From JASLBX01 sp036373915 (GTDB taxonomy: Bacteria; Actinomycetota; Actinomycetes; Jiangellales; Jiangellaceae), in assembly GCA_036373915.1 (NCBI GenBank), contig DASUUU010000021.1, positions 1-32,795 on the forward strand: a stretch of 32,795 nucleotides of DNA. The letters run 5' to 3'. Position numbers and translations under genes: made by a program. The notes below the pieces were generated by a model. The model was not told where the DNA came from and did not search any database. It saw only the letters and a program-made list of their open reading frames with translations. Shown here one piece after another: positions 15,605-23,201 of this stretch (position 1 is its first letter; each line of letters begins with the position of its first letter).

Positions 15605-15621
15605 CCGTACCCACTCAGCGC
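15598..15621. terminator. bidirectional hairpin formed by the two convergent stop codons
   Basis: GCGCTGA (15598-15604) pairs perfectly with TCAGCGC (15615-15621) across a 10-nt loop. The TGA of the DUF427 gene is in the left arm and that of the DUF368 gene in the right arm. A 7-bp GC-rich stem between convergent genes fits a bidirectional terminator, though a U-tract is lacking, as is common in actinomycetes. Confidence 0.55.
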
Positions 15622-16535
15622 CGGGCGTGGGCGCCGACCGGCCGGCGCGCCCGCTGCGAGCGATAGCCGATCAGCAACGCCAGACCGACCGTCGCCAGCC
15701 CGATGACGAACATCAGGGCCACGCTTGCGATGTTGTCGCCCGGCGCGAGCAGGCGGCGATCGTCGTCCTGCCAGGGCCACAGCGCGCGCATACACCCGGC
15801 CATCACCCCGGTCAGCACGGCCAGCGTGATGGCATGGCGGTGTTCGAGCAGCCACTGCATGGTGCGCACGAACAGCCCCAGGCCGATCACCAGGCCGATG
15901 ATGAACCACACCAGGTAACCGAGATCGCGGTTGTTGAGCGCCGCCAGCGTCGGCTCGTACAGGCCGATGGTGAGCAGGATGAACGAGCCGGACACGCCGG
16001 GCAGGACCAATGCGCACACGGCGACCGCGCCGGCGAGCAGGATGACCAACCGCGTCGCCGTGACCTCGGTGGGCGGGATCCCGGTGACGACAAAAGCCGC
16101 CACGGCCGCCGCGAGTGCCGCCCCCACGTAGCGAGCGCTCCAGTGCCTTCCCACCATCGAGATGGGCACGATCAACGCGGCGCCGACCAGGCCGAGGAAC
16201 AGGCCGCGGGCCAGTTCGGGATGGTCGTGGACGAAGGTCTCCATCTGGCGGGCCACGAGCAGCACTGCTGTGAGCATGCCCGCCCCTACGGGCAGCACGG
16301 TTGACCAGTCGGCCTGCCGGAACTCGTCCCGGGCGCGGGACAGGCCCAATCCGCGCGGCAGGTCGGTGAGTACGTACCGCAGGCCGTGGAGCACATGCCC
16401 GGCCGAGGTGATGAGCGTCTCGTAGATCCCCACGATGAGCGCGACGGTTCCCCCGCTGACACCCGGCACCACTTCGACGGTTCCGATCAAACCGCCGCGG
16501 ACGACGTTCGCGGCGGTGCGCTGCCAGGTATGCAT
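15615..16535 (-). CDS. DUF368 family membrane protein (PopT-type polyprenyl-phosphate translocase)
   Basis: 306 aa, about eight or nine membrane segments. The two inverted half-repeats each carry the family loop: VPGVSGGTVALIVGIYE near residue 25 and LPGVSGSFILLTIGLYE in the second half. DUF368 and DedA proteins have been reported as flippases that return undecaprenyl phosphate across the membrane for cell-wall synthesis, so recycling of the lipid carrier is the likely role. The start ATG 16535 has a modest upstream AGG. A TAGAGT -10 box (complement of 16572-16577) lies about 37 nt upstream. It is divergent from the MarR-type regulator. Confidence 0.88.
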   Translation of the reverse strand: MHTWQRTAANVVRGGLIGTVEVVPGVSGGTVALIVGIYETLITSAGHVLHGLRYVLTDLPRGLGLSRARDEFRQADWSTVLPVGAGMLTAVLLVARQMETFVHDHPELARGLFLGLVGAALIVPISMVGRHWSARYVGAALAAAVAAFVVTGIPPTEVTATRLVILLAGAVAVCALVLPGVSGSFILLTIGLYEPTLAALNNRDLGYLVWFIIGLVIGLGLFVRTMQWLLEHRHAITLAVLTGVMAGCMRALWPWQDDDRRLLAPGDNIASVALMFVIGLATVGLALLIGYRSQRARRPVGAHARR

Positions 16536-16614
16536 GGGACCTCGGTACGGATGGGCAAGTGGTGCGCGGTCACTCTAGTCGACGCCGTTCGGCACCACGG
16601 CTCGACATTAGCCG

Positions 16615-16654
16615 TTGCAGTTTTAGAAGTTTCTGAAGTGCCGACAGTTACACT
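16615..16654 (+). promoter_or_regulatory. promoter/operator region of the MarR-type regulator gene
   Basis: TTTAGAAGTTTCTGAA (16622-16637) is an imperfect 16-bp palindrome (six of eight pairs), typical in size for a MarR/GbsR dimer site. TACACT (16649-16654) is a candidate -10, and TTGCAG (16615-16620) a possible but distant -35. The AT content here is much higher than around it. Autoregulation is a reasonable inference. Confidence 0.4.
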
Positions 16655-16691
16655 TGCGGCGTTGCCTGCAAGTCGAGACGAGGGGAGCGCC

Positions 16692-17186
16692 ATGCCGGCA
16701 TCGGCGGCTCGCGACGACGAACTGCTGCGGTTCGTGGAGCGGTTCGCGCTGATCCTGGCCGAGAACGGTATTCCGCGGATGGCCGCGCGCGTGTTCGCAT
16801 TCGCTCTCGCCGACGACGCCGACCGATATACCGCGAGCGAACTCGCCGAAGGTCTGCGGGTGAGCCCGGCCGCCGTCTCCGGCGCCGTCCGGTTCCTCGT
16901 GCAGACCGGGCTGCTGGGCAAGGAGCGTGAACCGGGGACGCGCAGCGACACGTACCGCGTCTACGACGACGACGTGTGGGGTGCCATCACCCGGCACCGG
17001 CTGCCGATGCTCGACCGCTGGGCCGAGGGCCTGTCCGACGGCTTGGAGCACCTGGATCCGAAAAGCCGCGGGTGGCGGCGGTTGCGCGAGACTCAGGCCT
17101 ACTTCGAGTTCGTCCGCGACGAGAGCGCCGGCCTGATGGATCGCTGGGCCGAGCGGCGCCGCAAGCTCTTCGAGGACGACCCCTAG
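16692..17186 (+). CDS. GbsR/MarR-family transcriptional regulator
   Basis: 164 aa. The winged helix-turn-helix is at ~20-95: RMAARVFAFALADDADRYTASELAEGLRVSPAAVSGAVRFLVQTGLLGKEREPG, split here by family logic into a dimer helix, recognition helix (SPAAVSGAVRFL) and wing. The C-terminal helices LETQAYFEF-like region and MDRWAERRRKLFED complete the dimer interface. ATG 16692 is preceded by AGGGGAG (16681-16687). The long upstream open frame to 16386 is antisense to the DUF368 gene. Its target may be the divergent DUF368 gene; the palindrome at 16622 lies between them. Confidence 0.85.
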   Translation: MPASAARDDELLRFVERFALILAENGIPRMAARVFAFALADDADRYTASELAEGLRVSPAAVSGAVRFLVQTGLLGKEREPGTRSDTYRVYDDDVWGAITRHRLPMLDRWAEGLSDGLEHLDPKSRGWRRLRETQAYFEFVRDESAGLMDRWAERRRKLFEDDP

Positions 17187-17195
17187 CGCTAGGGG
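17180..17195. terminator. perfect 16-bp palindrome containing both convergent stop codons
   Basis: CCCCTAGCGCTAGGGG reads the same on both strands. It contains the TAG of the MarR-type gene (17184-17186) and, on the minus strand, the TAG of the peptidase gene (17189-17191). The two genes end only 2 nt apart. It could be a minimal bidirectional terminator; with no loop bases the hairpin would open at the centre. Confidence 0.5.
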
Positions 17196-19240
17196 GAGAG
17201 AAGGCCGCGGCGCTTGAGCAACGGCTCGATCTGCGGATCGCGACCCCGGAACGTCCGGAACTGTTCCATCTCATCGACGCTGCCGCCGCGAGACAACAAG
17301 GTCGATCGGAACCAGTCGCCGTTCTCGCGCCGCATGCCGCCGTTCTCCTTGAACCACTCCACGCTGTCGGCGTCGAGTACCTCGCTCCAGATGTACGAGT
17401 AGTAGCCGGCGCTGTAGCCGCCGGAGAACACGTGGGCGAAGTAGGTGCTGCGGTAGCGGGGCGGCACGGGCGCGAACGCCACTCCGGCGCGCTCGAGCGC
17501 GGCGGTTTCGAACGTCGCGACGTCGTCGGGAACCTCTCCGGGTGCCAGCCGGTGCCAGGCCTGGTCGAGAAGCGTCGCGGCGAGGTACTCGGTAGTCCGG
17601 AAACCCTCACCCCACTGCCGCGAGGCCAGGAGCCGGTCGAGCAATTCGGCGGGCATGGGTTCGCCGGTGCGGTAGTGCTTCGCGAAGTTCACCAGCACCT
17701 GCGGCCAGACCTGCCACATCTCGTTGACCTGTGACGGATACTCGACGAAGTCGCGCGCCACGCTGGTGCCGGAGAACCGCGGGTACGTGACGGCGGAGAA
17801 CAGTCCGTGCAGGGCGTGCCCGAACTCGTGGAATGCGGTGCGGACCTCGTCGAAGGTGAGCAGCGCCGGCTCGCCGGCGGGCGGCTTCGGGATGTTGAGG
17901 TTGTTCACTACCACCGGCTTGGTGTCGAGTAGTGCGGACTGCTGGACGAAGCTGCTCATCCAGGCACCGCCACGCTTGGACTCGCGGCTGAAATAGTCGC
18001 CGATGAACAACCCGAGCGCGGAGCCGTCCGCGTCGAAGACCTCGAACGCGCGGGCGTCGGGGTGATAGGTCGTCAGGTCGGGACGCTCCGCGAAGGTGAG
18101 CCCGTACACGTTCTCGGCGGCGAAGAACACACCGTCGTGCAGGACCCGTTCCAGTTCGAAGTACGGGCGCAGGTCGGCAGCGTCGACATTGAACTTCGCT
18201 TTGCTGACCCGCTCGGAGTAGTACGCCCAGTCCCATGGCTCGATGGTGAATCCGCCGCCTTCGCCGTCGACCACCGCCTGCAACTCCGCCGCCTCGGCTC
18301 GGGCATTCGCCAACGCCGCCGGCACCAGCTTGCCGAGCATCGGGTCGAGCACCTCGGGGCTCGCCGCAGTCCGGTCGGCGAGAACGTACGTCGCGTGATC
18401 CGGGTACCCCAGCAGCCGGGCGCGTTCGGCCCGCAGCGTAGCCATCCTCAGCACGATCGCGGAATTGTCGTGCTCGTTGCCGCGGTTCCCTCGGGAGAGC
18501 GAGGCCTGCATGATCCGTTTGCGAACCGCGCGGCTGGTGAGCGACGCCAGCGCAGGATGCCCGGTCGGCAGCACCAACTCGAGCACGTACTTGCCGTCCA
18601 GACCCCGGGAGCGGGCCGCCTCGGCGGCCGAGGCGACGGCGGCTTCGGACAACCCGTCCAACTCGGCGACGTCGTCCAGCACGATGGCGCAGTCGTTGGT
18701 GTCGGCCAGCAGATTCTGCTCGAAGGTCGTCGACAGGGCGGATAGTTCCTCGTTGATCGCGCGAAGCCGATCCTGTGCCGGCACGTCGAGCTCGGCACCG
18801 GCCCGCACGAAGTCGGTGTGATAGCGCTCGAGAAGGCGACGGGTTTCGGCGTCGAGCTCTAGCGAGTCGCGGCTGTCATACAGCTGTTTCACGCGAGCGA
18901 ACAGGTCCGCGTTCAGATAGATGGCGTCAGAGTGCGCGGCCAGCCGCGGTGCGATGTCGGCCTCGATGCGCTGGAGGTTCTTGTTGGTGTCGGCCGACGT
19001 CTGGTTGTGGAAGACGGCGGAGACCCGCTCGAGCAGTTGACCGGACCGCTCCAGGGCGACGAGGGTGTTCTCGATTGTCGGCGGCTCTGGCGAACGGGCT
19101 ATGCGGGCGATCTCGTCGAGTTGCTCGGCCATGCCCCGCTCGAACGCCGGCCGGTAATGCTCTTCGCGGATGTCCGCGAACGGCGGGAGCCGGTAGGGCA
19201 GGTCGCTGGGGGAGTAGAACGGGTTCTCGTCGAGCGCCAT
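17189..19240 (-). CDS. dcp: peptidyl-dipeptidase Dcp, M3A zinc metallopeptidase
   Basis: 683 aa, the normal size of Dcp/oligopeptidase A-type enzymes, which cut dipeptides or short peptides in the cytoplasm. The zinc site HEFGHALHG is at residues 471-479, with the third ligand expected in DFVEYPSQVNEMW. The substrate-binding GYYSYIWSEVLDADSV near the C-terminus is a clear M3 signature. ATG 19240 (MALDENPFYSPSDLPY) is chosen because homologues start with NPxxxPSxLPY and an AGGG lies just upstream; the frame continues open to 19387 across the divergent DUF3145 promoter, which is unlikely. Confidence 0.93.
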   Translation of the reverse strand: MALDENPFYSPSDLPYRLPPFADIREEHYRPAFERGMAEQLDEIARIARSPEPPTIENTLVALERSGQLLERVSAVFHNQTSADTNKNLQRIEADIAPRLAAHSDAIYLNADLFARVKQLYDSRDSLELDAETRRLLERYHTDFVRAGAELDVPAQDRLRAINEELSALSTTFEQNLLADTNDCAIVLDDVAELDGLSEAAVASAAEAARSRGLDGKYVLELVLPTGHPALASLTSRAVRKRIMQASLSRGNRGNEHDNSAIVLRMATLRAERARLLGYPDHATYVLADRTAASPEVLDPMLGKLVPAALANARAEAAELQAVVDGEGGGFTIEPWDWAYYSERVSKAKFNVDAADLRPYFELERVLHDGVFFAAENVYGLTFAERPDLTTYHPDARAFEVFDADGSALGLFIGDYFSRESKRGGAWMSSFVQQSALLDTKPVVVNNLNIPKPPAGEPALLTFDEVRTAFHEFGHALHGLFSAVTYPRFSGTSVARDFVEYPSQVNEMWQVWPQVLVNFAKHYRTGEPMPAELLDRLLASRQWGEGFRTTEYLAATLLDQAWHRLAPGEVPDDVATFETAALERAGVAFAPVPPRYRSTYFAHVFSGGYSAGYYSYIWSEVLDADSVEWFKENGGMRRENGDWFRSTLLSRGGSVDEMEQFRTFRGRDPQIEPLLKRRGLLSP

Positions 19241-19283
19241 GCCGTCACCCTGCCATGGCGGTGTGTCCACTGGCACATCGGGC

Positions 19284-19300
19284 CATTGTCCGGCACAATG
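19284..19300. promoter_or_regulatory. operator-like palindrome between dcp and DUF3145
   Basis: CATTGTCCGGCACAATG has 6-bp perfect arms and a 5-nt centre. It lies 43 nt upstream of the dcp ATG and 77 nt upstream of the DUF3145 GTG, so one bound factor could affect both divergent genes. Confidence 0.35.
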
Positions 19301-19377
19301 ATCCACGTTGCCGGTTCGGCTCAGGATCCCGAGGCCGCAGGGGAAGGCGTCCCTCGGACCCTGAGATGGAGGCACCG

Positions 19378-19872
19378 GTGACAACACGTGGCGTTCTATA
19401 CGTCCACGCCGCTACGTCGGCGCTGTGCCCGCACATTGAGTGGGCCGCCGCCGGCGCTCTTGGCGTGCGCGTGAGCCTGCATTGGACACCGCAACCGGCG
19501 GCGCCAGGCATGTACCGCGCGGAGCTGTCCTGGCAGGGCGAGCCCGGTACGGGTGCGAAGCTGGCGTCGGCCCTGCGCGGTTGGATGCACCTTCGATTCG
19601 AGGTGACCGAGGAGCCGAGCGCGGGACATGAGGGTGCGCGTTACTCGTACACTCCCGAGCTCGGTGTCTTTCACGCCACGACGGGAGTGCACGGCGACAT
19701 CATGATCCCCGAGGATCGGCTCAAGGCGGCCCTACTCAAGGCCTCGCTCGGCGAGGTGGACCTCCAGGACGAGCTTCGCCGCCTGCTCGGCGGGCCGTGG
19801 GACGACGAGCTCGAGCCCTTCCGGTACGCCGGCGAGGGGGCTCCGGTGCGGTGGTTGCACCAGGTCGTATGA
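19378..19872 (+). CDS. DUF3145 family protein
   Basis: 164 aa. The start VTTRGVLYVHAATSALCPHIEWA is the conserved DUF3145 N-terminus, followed by RFEVTEEPS and YSYTPELGVFHATTGVHGDIM, and a C-terminal LGGPWDDELEPFRYAGEG. Function is unknown; the gene sits beside fab genes in many actinomycetes (in Streptomyces next to fabF), as here. GTG 19378 has GGAGG (19368-19372) 5 nt upstream; the ATG at 19366 would overlap that site. It converges on the fatty acid operon. Confidence 0.92.
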   Translation: MTTRGVLYVHAATSALCPHIEWAAAGALGVRVSLHWTPQPAAPGMYRAELSWQGEPGTGAKLASALRGWMHLRFEVTEEPSAGHEGARYSYTPELGVFHATTGVHGDIMIPEDRLKAALLKASLGEVDLQDELRRLLGGPWDDELEPFRYAGEGAPVRWLHQVV

Positions 19873-20031
19873 CACACCGTCTCGGATTCTGAGCACATGT
19901 GACACGACTCTTCCCTTGTCGACGTGTCGAGAGTAACGTCACGGACTAGTCAAGCTTCCCAAAGCGTGGCCGCTCCGGCACCGGTGACTCCCCGGCCCGG
20001 TGTTCCGGGACACTCAGCGGCCTCACCACGG

Positions 20032-20065
20032 CGGCGCCCCGGCCGATACTCCGGCCGGGGCGCCG
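20032..20065. terminator. strong 14-bp GC hairpin downstream of DUF3145
   Basis: CGGCGCCCCGGCCG (20032-20045) pairs perfectly with 20052-20065 across a 6-nt loop. It is 160 nt past the DUF3145 stop, between convergent units. No U-tract follows, as usual for GC-rich actinomycetes. The 324-bp gap (19873-20196) otherwise holds the nested inverted repeat at 20097-20195 and no open frame I would defend. Confidence 0.65.
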
Positions 20066-20096
20066 ATGTGTGATCTGGACTCGGCCCGCGCCTGTG

Positions 20097-20195
20097 GCGC
20101 CGGTTGATCACGTTCAGCAGGTTTTGTCGGCACTCCAACAGGCGCGCGCGCCTGGTACGGCACCGACAGGCGTGCTGAACGTGGTCAACCGGCGC
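20097..20195. repeat. nested long inverted repeat at the 3' end of the fatty acid operon
   Basis: The outer arms 20097-20119 and 20173-20195 pair over 23 bp with one G-U type mismatch (108 against 184). Inside, TGTCGG (20125-20130) pairs with CCGACA (20163-20168). At the centre CAGGCGCGCGCGCCTG (20139-20154) is a perfect 16-bp palindrome. The right arm ends 1 nt before the carboxylase stop codon (20197-20199), so it probably ends or protects the fab operon message. The arm sequence GATCACGTTC recurs in the hairpin at 25554-25641. Confidence 0.8.
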
Positions 20196-20196
20196 G

Positions 20197-21636
20197 TTAG
20201 AGGGGGATGTTGCCGTGCTCGCCACGCCGGGCGGGCGCCTCGGCGATCGCGCGCGCCAGTGCGGAGCGGGTCACCACGGGTTCGACGACCTCGTCCACGA
20301 CACCGATCTCCATCGCGCGGTCCAGGCCGCCTGCGATGCGCTCGTGCTCGCCTGCGAGCTCTTGCTCGACCTGAGGACGGAGCTCAGGGTCGACCTCGGC
20401 CAGCCGGCGGCGGTGCAGGATCCGGACGGCGGCGACCGCGCCCATGACCGCTATCTCGGCGGTCGGCCAGGCGAACACCTTAGTGGCGTTCAGGGCACGG
20501 GAGTTCATCGCGATGTACGCCCCGCCGTACGCCTTGCGGGTCACCAGCGTCACGCGCGGGACGCAGGCCTCTGCGAAGGCGTGCAACAACTTGGCGCCGC
20601 GGCGCACCACGCCGTCCCACTCCTGCCCCACACCCGGCAGGTAGCCGGGCACGTCGACGAGCACGACGAGAGGAACCCCGAACGCGTCGCACATGCGGAC
20701 GAAGCGGGCGGCCTTCTCGGCAGAGGCCGAGTCGAGGCAGCCGCCGAGGCGCAGCGGGTTGTTGGCGATGACTCCGACCGTCCGCCCGCCGAGGCGGCCG
20801 AGCGTCGTGGTGATGTTCGGCGCCCACCGGGCGTGCAGTTCGAGCGGTGTGCCGTCGTCGAGCAGGTCCCAGAGCAGCGGGTGAATGTCGTACGCCCGCT
20901 TGGCGGACTCGGGCAGGTGGCTGCTCAGGTCACGATCGGCCACCGAATCGACGTCCAGCTCGCCCTGCGAACCCAGCAGGGACGCGAGCCGCCGGGCCTC
21001 ATTGAGCGCCTCTCGCTCGGTGCTCGTGACGACGTGCACGACTCCGGAGCGACGGCCGTGGGGCTCCGGGCCGCCGAGACGCAGCATGTCGACGTCCTCG
21101 CCGGTGACCGAGCGGACCACGTCAGGCCCGGTCACGAACACCCGGCCCTCCGGACCCATCACGACGATGTCGGTGAGCGCCGGGCCGTACGCCGCGCCGC
21201 CAGCGGCCGGTCCGAGCACGACCGAGATCTGCGGGATGCGCCCGGACGCCCGGGTCATCACCTCGAATATCCGCCCCACGGCGTGCAGTGACAGCACGCC
21301 TTCAGGCAGCCGCGCACCCCCGGAGTGCCACAGTCCGACGATCGGCACATCGTCGGCGAGTGCCCGCTCATACGCGTCGACCACGACCGAGCATCCGTCG
21401 TTGCCCATGGCACCGCCCATCGCGGTGGCATCCGAACAGAACGCGACGACAGGAGTGCCATCGACGGTCCCCCTTGCGGCGAGCATGCCACTGAGATCGT
21501 CCGGGCTGAGCAGTTCCACCGAGCCGGCGTCGAGCAGGGCGGCCAGGCGATGGTTGGGGTTGCGCGGGTCATCCTCGCGCGGCAGCTTGGCCGGCTTTCC
21601 TGAAGCTCCGGCCGGCCGGGTGGTCACTGCTGTCAT
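20197..21636 (-). CDS. accD: acyl-CoA carboxylase carboxyltransferase (beta) subunit, AccD6-like
   Basis: 479 aa, close to the 473 aa I recall for mycobacterial AccD6 and shorter than typical PccB. It transfers the carboxyl group from biotin to acetyl- or propionyl-CoA; the biotinylated alpha chain is not in this window. Crotonase-fold oxyanion loops are visible at GGARLPEGVLSL and GPAAGGAAYGPAL in the N-half and GGCLDSASAEKAARF, VDVPGYLPGVGQE and RKAYGGAYIAMNS in the C-half. ATG 21634-21636 is separated from the fabF stop by one base (TGACATG), so it is the coupled last gene of the fatty acid operon, supplying malonyl-CoA. Confidence 0.9.
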   Translation of the reverse strand: MTAVTTRPAGASGKPAKLPREDDPRNPNHRLAALLDAGSVELLSPDDLSGMLAARGTVDGTPVVAFCSDATAMGGAMGNDGCSVVVDAYERALADDVPIVGLWHSGGARLPEGVLSLHAVGRIFEVMTRASGRIPQISVVLGPAAGGAAYGPALTDIVVMGPEGRVFVTGPDVVRSVTGEDVDMLRLGGPEPHGRRSGVVHVVTSTEREALNEARRLASLLGSQGELDVDSVADRDLSSHLPESAKRAYDIHPLLWDLLDDGTPLELHARWAPNITTTLGRLGGRTVGVIANNPLRLGGCLDSASAEKAARFVRMCDAFGVPLVVLVDVPGYLPGVGQEWDGVVRRGAKLLHAFAEACVPRVTLVTRKAYGGAYIAMNSRALNATKVFAWPTAEIAVMGAVAAVRILHRRRLAEVDPELRPQVEQELAGEHERIAGGLDRAMEIGVVDEVVEPVVTRSALARAIAEAPARRGEHGNIPL

Positions 21637-21637
21637 G

Positions 21638-22885
21638 TCACACGCTCCGAAATGCCAGGGCGACGTTGTGCCCGCCGAACCCGAACGAGTTGTTCAGGGC
21701 GGCCAGCTGCCCGTCACCGAGTGGACGAGGCTCGCCGCGGACTATGTCGAGGGCGATCTCGTCGTCGAAGTCCTCGACATTTATCGTCGGCGGCACGGTG
21801 CGGTTGTGCAGCGCCAGGATGACCGCGATGGATTCGACCGCCCCGGCGCCTCCCAGCAGGTGTCCGACCATCGACTTGGTGGACGTGATGGCGATGCCTG
21901 GCGCGGCGTCGCCGAAGGCGGTGCGGATGGCGATCGCCTCGGCGATGTCGCCGACCGGCGTCGACGTGGCGTGTGCGTTGATGTGCTTGATGTCCGCCGG
22001 GTCGAGACCCCCATCGCGCAGCGCATGCCGCATCGCCGCGACGGCCCCTACGCCCTTCGGTTCGGGTTGGGCGATGTGGTGCGAGTCCGCCGACATGCCG
22101 GCTCCGACCAGCTCCGCGTAGATGCGGGCGCCACGAGCTCTCGCGCTTTCGAGCGTCTCGAGGACGACCATCCCGGCGCCCTCACCGAGCACGAAGCCGT
22201 CACGGCCCTTGTCGTACGGTCGGCTCGCCCGCTCGGGCTCGTCGTTCCGCTTCGACAACGCCATCATGTTGGCGAACGCGGCAAGCGGCAGCGGGTGGAT
22301 GGCCGCCTCGGTCCCGCCTGCCACCACGACGTCCGCACGCCCGGATCGGATCATCTCGAGGCCGTAGGCGAGCGCCTCGGCCCCGGAGGCGCACGCACTC
22401 ACCGGCGTGTGCACTCCGGCCCGGGCGCCGAGGTCCAGCCCCACCTGGGCGGCGGGGCTGTTGGCCATCAGCATCGGGACGGCGAGCGGCGAAACCCGGC
22501 GCGGGCCGGATTCACGAAGGATGTCGTAGTTGGCCAGCAGCGTGGTGAGGCCGCCGATTCCCGTGGCGCAGGCGACGCCGAGCCGGTCGCCGTCCACCTG
22601 AGCGTCGGCCAGCCCGGCGTCGGCCCACGCTTCGCGGCCCGCGATGACGGCGAACTGCGCCGACCGGTCGAGCCGCCGCGCCTCGACTCGGGGGAGGACC
22701 TCCGCCGGCTCGACAGCGATGCGCCCCGCGATGCGTACCGGCAACTCGGCGGCCCAGTCCTCGGTGAGGGTTCTGACGCCCGACCGCCCGGCGAGGAACG
22801 ATTCCCAGGTCGACGCTACGTCGCCTCCGACGGGCGTCGTCGCGCCGAGCCCGGTGACAACGATTCTGGCCTGGGTCTCAGCCAT
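21638..22885 (-). CDS. fabF: beta-ketoacyl-ACP synthase II
   Basis: 415 aa. Elongating condensing enzyme of type II fatty acid synthesis. The Cys-His-His triad is visible: Cys165 in SACASGAEA, His305 in NAHATSTPVGD and His342 in KSMVGHLLGGAGAVE. The C-terminal NNSFGFGGHN loop is present. The gene starts 5 nt after the acpP stop. It is the mycobacterial KasA counterpart; only one such gene is here, unlike kasA-kasB. Confidence 0.96.
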   Translation of the reverse strand: MAETQARIVVTGLGATTPVGGDVASTWESFLAGRSGVRTLTEDWAAELPVRIAGRIAVEPAEVLPRVEARRLDRSAQFAVIAGREAWADAGLADAQVDGDRLGVACATGIGGLTTLLANYDILRESGPRRVSPLAVPMLMANSPAAQVGLDLGARAGVHTPVSACASGAEALAYGLEMIRSGRADVVVAGGTEAAIHPLPLAAFANMMALSKRNDEPERASRPYDKGRDGFVLGEGAGMVVLETLESARARGARIYAELVGAGMSADSHHIAQPEPKGVGAVAAMRHALRDGGLDPADIKHINAHATSTPVGDIAEAIAIRTAFGDAAPGIAITSTKSMVGHLLGGAGAVESIAVILALHNRTVPPTINVEDFDDEIALDIVRGEPRPLGDGQLAALNNSFGFGGHNVALAFRSV

Positions 22886-22890
22886 ACGCC

Positions 22891-23136
22891 TCAGGCCTTG
22901 GCCCGCTCGATGAAGGCGACCGCGTCACCGACGGTGGCCAGGTTCTTGACCTCGTCGTCGGGGATCTTCACGTCGAACTTCTCTTCGGCCGCCACGACGA
23001 CCTCGACCATGGACAGCGAGTCGATGTCGAGATCGTCGGTGAACGACTTGTCGAGCTGGACGTCCGCCGCGGGAACGCCGGCGATCTCGTTGACGATCTC
23101 GGCGAGACCGGCGCGGATCTCCTCGGTGGTTGCCAT
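22891..23136 (-). CDS. acpP: acyl carrier protein
   Basis: 81 aa, acidic. Ser40 in DLDIDSLSMVEVV is the 4'-phosphopantetheine attachment site. MATTEEIRAGLAEIV is a standard start; ATG 23136 has AGGAG a few bases upstream (GCAAGGAGAACAG). The upstream in-frame ATG at 23163 would bury that ribosome site. It carries the growing acyl chain between FabD, FabH and FabF encoded next to it. Confidence 0.96.
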   Translation of the reverse strand: MATTEEIRAGLAEIVNEIAGVPAADVQLDKSFTDDLDIDSLSMVEVVVAAEEKFDVKIPDDEVKNLATVGDAVAFIERAKA

Positions 23137-23201
23137 CTGTTCTCCTTGCTCCTTCTTGGGCACGGGTTGGGATGCACCCTCCGGCAGTGGCCGGGGGACA
23201 G

